64,000 nt of DNA from assembly GCA_020698575.1 (NCBI GenBank), contig CM036239.1, positions 48,635,763 through 48,699,762 of the forward strand, given 5' to 3'. This document shows, piece by piece, positions 25,784 to 37,700 of this stretch (its first letter is position 1; every line of letters begins with the position of its first letter). The position numbers and the translations under genes are program-made. The notes under the pieces were generated by a model. That model was not told where the DNA came from and searched no databases. It saw only the letters and a program-made list of their open reading frames with translations. This DNA is from Bostrychus sinensis. Taxonomy: Eukaryota; Chordata; Actinopteri; Gobiiformes; Eleotridae.

Positions 25784-28700
25784 CTCTTTAAACACATGCC
25801 AGTGGGTAGTATTATTCAGCACTTACCTTCAGGACTTGAAAAATTCCTAAAGTCTTTAGGGGGTTGAATATTTCTGATGGCAGCTTTTAGCCTACTTAGT
25901 GTGCAAGGTGTACAGGCACACCACAATGAATTTGAATATTATGAAAAAGTGAAATTATTTTATTATTACTTCAATAGTTCAATTAAAAAGTAAAATTTAT
26001 TATATTTTAATTGTGATTATTATGATGATTATGTACTATTATGTGTAAATTAATGATATATGTCTCTTTGGTTTTCCCTTAACTCTAAGCCATAATCATC
26101 ACAATTAAAATAAACAACTACCTGAAATATTTCACTTACATTCACTTTTCCACAAGAATCTAATTCAGTGATTTTTTTTAGCTTTTCACACCAAGTACCA
26201 CCTCAGAAAATATTTGGCCTTCAAGGTGCCATCTTTAATGGACTATAATGACCCTAAATCTTGATTAAACCAGGTCTAAAGCATAGGATGAAATATGATT
26301 TAAAACAGTTAAATGAATTATTAAATGCCTGGAAAAAAAATTAAAATTAAAATCCAGGACTTAAACCAAAACCAAAAAGGACTTAACTAAAACGAAACGG
26401 AAGTTTCAAATTTAACCAGTTTCATACTGCATGTTGCATTGTGCTGCGATATCCACTAGATGGCACTGTCCTCCTGTTTCTGAATGATTGGTTGGCGGGG
26501 ATTGCAAAGGGCGCGTTCTTAGTACTTGTCTGACTGTACTATAAACTGATAAGCTCACTGAATCACTACAAACACTCAGTCATTATATTTGGTCATTTAT
26601 TATATTATATAATTATGAACCAATAAATAATTTGTGTCTCTCTATTTTCTAACAGTCTGCAGTGGAAAAGCTGACCTGGAAAGACCGGCTTCCTGGATAC
26701 TGCATCAATATATCATCAATTCTCTTCATGGTAGGTATAAATAAGGGTTAATAAATGTCTTTTTCATAACATTATTATAAATTTAAATGTTAATGTACAT
26801 AAATGACCTACTTTGATGTGATCTTTAAAATATTAATACCAACAACTGCTGTGATGGTATGAGACAACTGAAGTCAATAAAAACAAACTTTCCCTCACAT
26901 TTCTAAAAAAAAAAAAATAATAAATGCATAGAAGCTATAAGAACACACAAATTTAGATATTTTAGTTTGTAAACACTAGATTGCAAATTTGTATCTAAAT
27001 TACAGTTATGAAATCATGCACTTTTATACTGGTAGTTGTGCTTAAATTTAGAGAAATTGGTTTAGTATGTCACATTATAATTTTTTTGCTTGAGGATAAG
27101 CAAAGTGACATCAGTGTTTCCATTTTGTATGCCATTAGCTTATCAAGCATCTACGCCAACAGTAAAAAGAGGGTATGCATTTTACATTGGAAACTTGGCA
27201 TAATGTTATGTGGCAAAAAAAAAAAAAAAAAAAAAAAAATTGGCACCAAAACCTTGTTTACCAAACCTATTTGCAAACTCTTCACTTACAAGTCATGCTA
27301 ATAACTATTATAAAATTATGCACTTTCATGGTAGCTGTTCTAAACTTAGCCAACTGTATACAAATTGGTTTACTATGTCAACAACAAAAAGGTTTAAAAA
27401 TAAGTTATCTGGACTTGAATTTTAAAATTGAAAATGCTTCATCTCTCACCAAAGAGGCTTTTACAATTCTGAGATTAAACTGGTAAGAGAGCTCACTTTT
27501 ATGCAGAGCTTCTTAGACAGGCCAGATATGTAAGGAGTAACAGCTCTCTTACCAGTTTAATTTCAGAATTGGTAAAGCCTCTTAAATCCAGATGACTTCT
27601 TTTTAAATCTTTTTGTTGTGATTCAATAAGCCTGGATGACTCAGAGTCTACTGTGTCAAGTAGTATCCGTTTTTAGCTCAGAGATTATCAAATTGACACA
27701 TATTATAATCTGTATGCTTTTAGTATTAGTATTAGTATTAACATATACACAAAAAAATTATGTTATGTTAAGTTGCAAATATACATTTTATTCAACCTCA
27801 ATGCTAAAATGAGCAATACGTCCCTGCCTAGACTGAAATATTAATGCTGACCATTGCTGAGATAGTATTAGACAGATATGGTTCACTTATGACTAATTTA
27901 TTTGCTGTTTTTCCCCCATTTCCTTTCAGTTTGGCCTCACAGTTTTCAGCCGTTTTTGGTGTCATCATCTACCGGATCACAGTATCAGCTCTGATGGCCA
28001 TGAGTGCGGACCCAGAGGTGAAGTCTAATGTTCGGGTGACAGTGACGGCTACTGCGGTCATGATAAACTTGGTGGTTATCCTGATTCTGGACGAGATCTA
28101 CGGAGCTGTGGCAGTGTGGCTGACAGAACTAGGTACAGACCAGACCCCACTGTTGGTCCTAATATGAGTCTGGGCATGCTTGAGTATTCACAGATGATAA
28201 ATATTTAATACTGGGGATGTTGCATGTGTGAAGAGGCTCGATTTTAACCTACTTCCATCACAGTGAAAGCACCATGGCTTAAAGGGGAATTACAGACTTG
28301 CTCTTTGTATTTGTTGAAAACAGAGAATATTGTAAAAGGCATGATAATGTGTGATATTATATTTCTTCTACTTATTCCCGTTAGGGATGGGTACCAAGAC
28401 CTGGTATTATAACAACGCCGGTGCCATGTCATGGTGGTCCACGTTTCCCTGAAACACAGCTGTGACCATAGGCAGCTTATGCACTTATTTAGCTTATATA
28501 AAAATAGGTTACTGCTTTTTTTCTAAATTATACTCATTTCATATTTTTATTTCGATTTATATTTATGAATTGTTTAGAAAAAAATATTACAAGCATAAAG
28601 CAGCCTATAAAAACGGAATGGGGAAGCACTGGGTGGGTACACACATATCAAGTAAAAAGTTAAGACAGGTGCTTGTTGGAAAAAAGGGGGTTAAAAAACT

Positions 28701-31700
28701 GTTCAAAGATTTTTTTACCCAGCAGACAATAGCCTACTCTATTATAAAGTACCCTATATTGTGAAAGAAAAAATGTCCAAAAAGGGTTAAAAACAGAGTA
28801 ATTATTCGATTTTTGCTCAGAAAGTGTCGATAAGAGCACCGCTTATAGACCGGATCGATAAGCAGTATCAATAAGAGTATTAGTACTGTTAAAATCTTAA
28901 CAATACCCATCCCTTATTCCCGGGATGCAGATTGCTGAAGCCTGTCCCAGCGACTATGGGCCTTGGGCAGGGTATATCCTGGACAGTGGCCAGTTACTTG
29001 CAGGGCTGACAGAGAAACTCACAACTATTCAGCTTCACATTAATTTACTAAAGGCCAGTGATTCTCAGACTTTTCAAACCAAGTACCACTTGACACAAAT
29101 ATCTTGCTTTTAAAATATCTTCAACTGACTGAAATGGGAACTACTAATATGGACAAACCAGGGACTAAACCAGGACTAAATTAGGTCTAAGCCATATTTA
29201 AAATCAGGACTATATTGGCACTGACTAAACCAGGTCTCAACCAGCACATAACCAGAACTAATCTAAGACTAAACCAGGATTCAATCATGACTAAATGTGG
29301 TACCTGTGCTACAGAGAACCACTGCTATAGGCAATTTAGATTCTCCAATTTACCTGCACATGTGTCTGATGATGACTAGAAGGGACAACTATTTTCCATT
29401 CACTTGTGTGATATAACAAAGCTTAGTACACACTTAACCTTTTTGCATCTATTAAAATCCTAAATAGTCTCTTTAAAAGCATTTCTACTGTTTTTCTTTA
29501 ACATCATATGTTTTAGATCATATTATCTCATGTAAAAACTGTTAAACTGTAGCCTTTTTTTTTTCCTTTTTTTTTTTGCCATAAGCGATTGTAGATAATA
29601 TGTCAAACTGATCAATAACAGTAGGTGGATATTATTTGGCTTACATGTGGCTTTGTCTTTTGTACTGAATAATGAAGCAATGTTTCCATTTTTCTTTTCA
29701 GAAATCCCTAAAACCGAGACTAACTATGAGGAGCGTCTCATTCTCAAAGCCTTTTTACTGAAGTTTATGAACGCTTATGCTCCCATCTTTTATGTGGCTT
29801 TCTTCAAGGGCAGGTAAGCGCTGTATTCATTGGTGTACCATGTACTTTCAGTATTTTTATTGACCAAATGTTTATGCTATTTTGTTGCAGGTTTGCTGGT
29901 CGACCTGGAAGTTATGTTTATGTTTTTAACGATTATCGAATGGAAGAGGTTGGTTAATACCTTTACTACCATACTCATTTCTGAATTACACTCACCAACA
30001 ATGTCACAATTGTCAATTAAATGTTCATGTGACCAAGATTTAGTTTTGTTATTTTGTATATGTAATTATTTCATTGTTTACTCCCAACAGTGTGCCCCTG
30101 GAGGCTGCCTGATCGAGCTGTGTATCCAGCTCAGTATCATCATGTTGGGGAAGCAGCTCATTCAGAACAACATCTTTGAGATCGGCATCCCGTGAGTAAA
30201 GCGATGTTGTGGAGGAAACCCCTGACCTGAAGCAAAAAAAATAAATCAGCTATAAACAAGTTCATAACAATAAGCTTTTTAAAAAAATCATTGTCCTATA
30301 ACATTTTCCCACATGACCCACATAACTCTTCATCAGACACTGGACACATACCACATCTTTTTATCTTTCTTTTAACATACCAGTCATAGCTGCACTGCGC
30401 TAATTCATGCCGCTCTGGTTTTACACCCGAATTCCAAAGGTCAGAGGTCAGCGGTGTTTATAACAGCTGTCAAACTGAAGGGAGAGTGTTACTGCAGCTC
30501 TGAGCACAGTTTAACCCCTGAGCTCTGAGGTGAATCTCATCAAAAGTCTGCTGTGTCCGGAGGCAGCAGCGAGCTACGACACATATCCTCATACCAGCCT
30601 CATACCTGCCACATCTGTGCACAAAATGATTCAGTTAAAACAGTCACGCCTCGAAGCAAAGCTGAAAACTACCACTGTCATACAAGACTCTTACAAACAT
30701 GTTTTAAATGATTATTGCCCTATTAATATCAATAGATTTGTCATACTTTAAAATCCATTAGAGAGAGATCTTGGTAACACTCACACTATAAAGCATTATT
30801 TAAGTATTAGTTAAGGATTAGTAAACAGTTAATAGATTATTTACAAAGCATTACTTTAACATTTATAAACACCATTAAGTTATAAACATTGTTATTAATG
30901 CGTAATAATTAAGTTAACATAAGTTTTTTCGTACTGTGAACTGAACTTTAATAGCCTAGCAAAAAGGATTTAAAAATGAACTGAAACCCAAAAAACCTTT
31001 GACGTAGGCTTCTAGCGTCCCAATTTGGAAGCAGTCAGTTACTCAGATATGAGTAAGTCAGATATGACTGACTTTTGATCTTAGCTAATGATGACGGCCA
31101 GCATGGGATAGCAAACTTACTGGTTTCCCTGATCCTTCCAGTAAGCTGAAGAAGCTGGTGCGGACCCTGAAGGACAAGGGCAGCGTGGTGCATGAGAAGC
31201 CCGAGGAGAAACCTCCACGACAGTGGAACCTGGACTACGCCCTGGCCCCCTTCGAAGGACTGACTCCTGAATACTATGGAGATGAGTATGTTTGCTTAAT
31301 GCACTAAGACATCAATGTTCTTCTTCTTCCAGCTGTGTTCTGTCCACTTTGTGCTTGTTTGTTCTCTCTGGGGACTTGTGAAAACGTGAAGAGTTACAAG
31401 TTGAAACTATTGGCTCCTCCTAAATTCAGTGGATCTTACTGCAGTCTACAAAGCTGTAAACAATGCATCTTAAAACAGCAGCAGGTTGTATCTTTTGTAA
31501 TGAAACCTCACACAGTAGTTAAAACACAATTATTATTTTATTTATGGAAAATCATCTACCTCTGATGTGGCATAATATTTTAGGCCGGATGCCCTTGCTG
31601 ATTTATTCAGGCTTGGTGCTCTCACAAAGCAAACACTGGCTGTAACTCCCTGTGTCTAGATTAGTAGTTATTTTTTTATTTTATTTTTTCCATCTTTCGG

Positions 31701-34700
31701 ATGCTTTCTTTATAATTTGCTGCAGCTAACTAGTCGCACGGTAATTTGGCAAATTTTTCCTTCCTGTCACTACCAGCCACATACTGTGTCTGGAGTAGGC
31801 AATGTGTGTGAAGTGCCTTGCCCAGGGACACAACGGCGCTTCTGTTGCCCCGGTGTGCAGTCTGTGCCATTTTGAATGTTTTCTTATTTATTTGAATACA
31901 TTTAGAGACTGAAAAAATACTGGAAGTGCTTGTGGTTCTCAGTTACTGCTGGTACAGAATCTCCTTTCCAGCCGCAAGGGGTCATATGCCTTTGATGCCT
32001 TAAGTGCCAAGCCTGGATAAATCGAGAGGGTTGTATCAGGAAGGGCATCTGGTGTAAAAGCTATGCCAGATCAATATGCAAATCCCTGCAGGCTTGAAGG
32101 CAGGTGATTTGCGGTGGCGACCCCAGAAGGAAAAAGCTGAAAGGAAGACACAAACTTTAATATTAATTGCTTTTGCCTGATTTTTTTTTTTAACTAAGGC
32201 CTTGGCTACGTTCTGTTTATTTATTGGATTTGATTTTGGTTTAAAACAAGGTTAAAACAAATTGATTTCATGGGTAATTGTTTTTGTGCACACGTGGTCC
32301 GCCCTCGAACTCGTCCACCCCGCTCAGGTAGAGTCAGATAGAGCCAGGTATGTGGAGGTTATTGTGAGCCTGCCCCGTAGCACTCGAACCCCTGCTCCGG
32401 TATTTTCTTCCTCTCCGCTCTTTGTCTGCGATCCGCTCCGAGGTGAAGCCGTCAGTCTGTGTCTGCCTGGAAATCCCCGTTCCCACAAAGCTAAAGTTCC
32501 CCCGCACCAGCCACTGTCAGGCAAAACACTCCGTCTTACTCAGGTTTCGCTCTTTAGGAAACGCAGTCTCAAATATATTGATATCGATCAGTCAAATGGC
32601 AAGGGTGTAAAATGTACTATGGAAATAAGGGTTGTTTTAGCAATATAAGCATGTTTAGTAGTTGCCTAAATTTGATAAAATGCTAGTGGTAGTGAGCCTA
32701 TCTGTCATGACCCCGAACAGGAGCAAGCGGAAGAAGAACGAATGAATAAAACATTGTTACTTTTTTGTGGACAAACTGAGCACTGCCGGGAGGGAAAATT
32801 CATGTTTTTTGTTTTTAAGACTTGATTTGTTTCTAATATTTTAAAGTTCATTTATTATATAGTAATTTATCCTATTTTCAAAACGTCTATGTGTGGCTAC
32901 CATAGGTTTTCATTGGTTGTAGAACTTAAAGATTTGGAAAAATCCTTTGCGGCATGGAGCCAGGAAGGTCCTGGGTTTCGAATCCCAAACCGTGTGGGGC
33001 CTTCCTGTGCAGGAGTTTGCATGTTCTTTCCGTGACTTGGTGGGTTTCCTCTGGGGGCTCTGGTTGCCTCCATTCTTCTAAAACATGTACAGTAGGGTAA
33101 TCCTCCAGCTAGGTACTCCTGACCAGGATCCTTGCTCAAGATCTGGAGAAAGGTCCCACTGCTCCTGACTGATTTCCTTGGCGGCACTGATTGAAGGATG
33201 GGTCAAATGCTGAGCAAAAATTTTCCTACAGGGACAATAAAGTACTTTAAGCTTAAAAAATGCAATCTAGATCATCCACACCAACTTAAATTTTGTAAAC
33301 CAGAACATGCCAAGCTCAACATTTCCAAAGTGGAAATTCAAATATGAATTGTATTTTCCTCATAAAAAATATTCAAGATACTGTTGGACATTTTTTTTAC
33401 TACTGTGTAACTGTAATTGCAAATCTTACTTAATTTTTGCTTATGAGCCCAAGTATGGGAAACTAGTGTCTGATCTGTTTTGACAAGATTTGTACATTTG
33501 ACCATGGGCGTGACGTGAGGGCAAACAAGGCAAGCAGTGCTTGACCAATCAAATCTAAAACAACACACAGATTAAAACTATAACAAAATTAAATCGCTAT
33601 CTCTCCAAACATGTCATTTTGCCGTTCACTTCCATAGAGAATCAGTCTATTACCTGCTTTCAGTCACTCTTTTTTTTTTCTGCCCCCTGCTGGCCACTCC
33701 AGGTACTGTCAAGGCAAGCTCGGTTTCCTCTCTGTCATTCATTTCTGTCATTTTCACCTCCGTGGAGGTGGAGTCACTGTTTCTGTTTGGAGCTTGTTAA
33801 GCAGAGGACAGAGCAGCTTGTTTTGGAGGCTCGCGCATGCGTGCTGTGGTCAGTCTCAGGCTCAGTGACAGAGATCTCTGGCTGATAGCAGCGGGCGACA
33901 AACAGCGCACTGTGCATTTTACGGTCCTGTCCATTACAGTGAGCATGCGCTGCATCAGACAACAAAACTTCCACAAGTATCCGCAGCTAGCCAAAATGTC
34001 TAAGAGCATTTCTACAGATAAGCCATAGTTTGTAGCTTCAACCCTGTTCACGTTTCTCATACATACATACATACTGGAGCATAAAACTGCGTGTCATATA
34101 AATCGATAGTACATCGTTAAGTGTCAGACATGTTCATAAGAAGTAGAACTGGGAGAGTGGAGAGGAAGCCAGCGGCCTGTGCCAGGGACTGGATGTGAAT
34201 ATTACAGAACTGTGAATGAACTGGGCGCTGGTTATTCTGGACAAACGCTGTAGGAAATACTGGACGTTTCTTCAAAAAAGTAACATATTGCAGCTTGAGT
34301 AGAGAGGTGAGTGTCAGTGAGGCGGTGTTTTTAAATGGAGGTTTGTGGTGTGATGTGTAAGGCTTCTTTTGAGGTTTTATTATAGTGAAGCAGCATTAAC
34401 AGTGCACTAGTCTGGTGCTGATCTCAGTGTGAGTCCTGATGAACCTCCCTCATCTGTAAGGCTGTAACCTCACTCGTCTACCCATCCTCGTTTTAGTGAT
34501 TATGAATTAAAGTTAAAACAAAAACTGAGGGCACATTCTTTGATAAGGCGACAGAGAAGGCCAGCTTTGTGGAAAAAAAAAAAGTTGTAATGACATTCTT
34601 TTGTATACAAACAGTGTTACTAATAGTAATTATATAGGAAGAGTGTGAGATACAGCCTACTGCACAAACACTGATGGGATTGCAGTTAAGTGATTTTTAA

Positions 34701-37700
34701 TAAAATTTAAATTAAATCAAAATGTTGTCATATAAAAAACGTAATTAAGGCAAGGTCTCTGCTTGCCCGCTTGAAAAAGTCACCACACGCTACTGCATTT
34801 GACCATCATACTCTCTGTATAATAATCCTCAAAGATTCTCATTACACAGACTTGGATAAGAAAACAAACACAGCTTAGATTCATGTGGCATAATAAACAG
34901 AGTGAAGCTGTTAACGTTTTTGACCTTAAAAGGTTTTGTCTGAGTGCGACAAAGCAACTCCTGACAAATAGTAGTTCACAATGTCACTCAGACTAAGGCC
35001 TCATAGATACTGTCGGTATTGTGTCACAGTTGGGGGCATGGTCTGGCGTTGGGGAAAACAAATCGTTTCACCCGCAAGGAAACGATACTTTCTCATTCTT
35101 TTCAGACTTGGAGGTTTATTTGCAAATTAAACTTAAAACAAGTCCTGTCATTCAGAGTCCTTAAATTGTGCTATGACAAAATTGTATGGATTTTATGGAA
35201 TATTGTGTTCTGTACATTAAAGAAAGGCAGACAAGGCAGAACAATCAGACTGAGTGGTCCGATGTGACATCTGTAAATATATTCTTCAGTCTGAGGGCTG
35301 TGCCGTAAAACTCCATCAGAAAAATGTGGCTTATGGCTTGACTTCTACCTGGAGTCAGAGTAAATATAGGAGATGGGGCTTAGCTTCTTCATAAAGACTA
35401 GTCTGGTCTGAGCTCACAGCTGAGCTAATGCTAATGCCACTGAATGAGACGCCCTAACGCCGTGTGCCAGTCGGTTACGGTCGAGCCATGATTTAACAAA
35501 TTTACAGACTCACCTTTTAGTTTACAATAAATATGATGGGTTCACTGTGTTACTGATGCAACTTAACGTTGATCATATTAGCATGTTTTAGGCAGCGATG
35601 GGATTTTATGCACAAATCTGGACTGTTGGGCCACTATGTCCTCCTGTATGTCTCAGTTTCTTTATTAGGTAAAATATACAACAACATATATACAACAATT
35701 TATCCAGCATTTTTAGTGTATTTGTTGAAAAGAAGACGACAAAACAATTCTTCTGCATTATCGTCAATGGTTTGTTTTCCCCTATGGGGGAATTGGAAGT
35801 GACGTTTTGTGGGTGTTCCCACCGTTGCCAACTGTATCCATTGTTTAACAGAAAAATGTATAGCTTTTTTTTTCTTGTCTTCTTATGGGTTTTATAAAAA
35901 AAATGTCATATTTAATTAAAAACAAATGTACATAAATAAAATAAACAATTGTCTAATTATAGACCTTTATAATTTTTTTTCTGAACTAAAAAAATGTAGG
36001 TATAAATGTACATTAACCACTCTCTTGTCTCTTACAGTTATCCAGTTTGGTTTTGTGTCCCTGTTCGTGGCCTCCTTCCCTCTGGCTCCTCTCTTTGCTC
36101 TGCTCAATAATGTTATTGAGATTCGACTGGACGCAAAGAAGTTTGTCACTGAGCTACGACGACCTGTTGCAGCACGAGCTAAAGATATTGGTAAGTACTC
36201 ATAACTTGTGTGATGTACCTTCATATTTTGAGTCAACGAGTAATAAGTCTTCCTTTGAATGAGGCAATCCCTAACTTTTTTCTCATGTAACCTCCTGTGT
36301 TACATTAATGCTACAACAAAAAAATCTAGACAGACCGGAGGTATAAAGAGAATTTTTTAAACCCAGTCAAACACGTCTCAGAGAGCATGCAAATGTCACT
36401 TTATAGAAATCTGTTTTGTGTCCATTTTCTTTCCCCAGATTTGAGCTAATTTCTGTTGTTTTTTTTTTTTTTCTGCAGGTGTCTGGTACAACATACTGAG
36501 TGGAATGGGCAAGTTTTCTGTTATTATCAATGTAAGTATTTTCATTGCATTCTCAAGACCTGGAAAGCTCTTTAATTTGAATATATATTTTATACTTTTA
36601 ATTTACAATAGGTTTAAATACATTTACACATTCATTATTACACAGGTAAGCTCAGCATGTTTGTTTTGAGCACTAGGCCTTCCTTATTCACTCTTATACC
36701 CTACATATTATTAATAAGAAGAGGTCAAGGCCTGAATGATTGAGTGTTCATGGGATTTTAACAAAGTTTTGTTTAGGATTTGTCTGAAGCCTGGCAACCA
36801 AATCTTTTTCCGTTTACTTTTAATAGTGTACAGATTCAAGCAGGATTTCCTAAAAAGGTATTTATTATTAAATTGGAGCAATGGACCGAGCAGTAGTCAC
36901 AGAGGAAAGGGACAAACTCAGTTCCCAGAAGAGCTATACATCTATCGTTTTATTAGAAAGTCTGCTGTGAAATGGGCAAATGCCAGTAGTTTGAATTGAG
37001 TCCACCACATAGAGCTGGTGTTGATTTTTAGAAGCTGTATTTTGGGTTGCTTTTGGTAGCATTTTTTATCCAAATTTGCATATCGCATGCCTCACACCTT
37101 TTGGGGCATGTGAACAGCTATGGTAGCCCTGCAGGGACAAATCCAGTGGAAGAAGAGGAGATGAGTTCAGCTATACAATTTAGAAGTAACCAAAAATGAT
37201 TTACTTGCTGCAGGCCTTTGTGATCTCGTTCACCTCGGACTTCATCCCTCGGCTGGTCTATCAGTACGTCTACAGCCAGAGCGGGACAATGCACGGCTTC
37301 ATAGATCACACTCTCTCGTACTTCAATGTGTCCAACTTCAGGCAAGGGACAGCGCCGGAGAGCACCATGCACAGAGACCTCACTGTCTGCAGGTAACACA
37401 CTTATTACACTAAACATGCACAGCTGAGTGGTTATTGGTTGAGAGATGGAGGTGGTAAGTTGGGATTGGCCGATAAACAGGACAGCCCCAAGGTCTTGAA
37501 AGTATTAAACTCTATGGTCAGGTATTAAATTTGCTCATCTAGGTCTTAAATGTTCAAACTGTGACATCTAAGTCAAGTTGTTGCAGTGTTGTAGGTAATA
37601 GATTAGTGAATAATTGCTAGAAAAGTATTTTTTTGTAAAATAAATTATTCAAATCATTGTGTCAGTCATTGTACAGTAGCTTTTGGAGTAATGCCTAACA

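Larger units (their letters stand above)
19454..26655. other. Intron between e12 and e13
   Basis: 7.2 kb, 20085-26420 containing at least six repeats described separately. I see no supportable feature in about 20830-22430, 22870-23830 or 24240-25610. Immediately after e12 (19454-19610) the intron is C/T-rich. Confidence 0.55.
28133..29701. other. Intron between e14 and e15
   Basis: 1.6 kb. Over half is two hAT-type insertions (28382-28915 and 29056-29334). The final 360 bases are T-rich with no recognised element. Confidence 0.6.
31286..36037. other. Intron between e18 and e19
   Basis: 4.75 kb. Contains LINE-like pieces (31575-31625, 31955-32160), a SINE remnant (31745-31880), a SINE (32945-33255) and a probable large MITE (33505-34790). 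I see nothing in 34800-36000 except AT-rich intron. Confidence 0.55.

Noticed and set aside
25559..25867. Poly-isoleucine and poly-asparagine open frames
   Set aside because: Direct translation of the TTA/ATA microsatellite.
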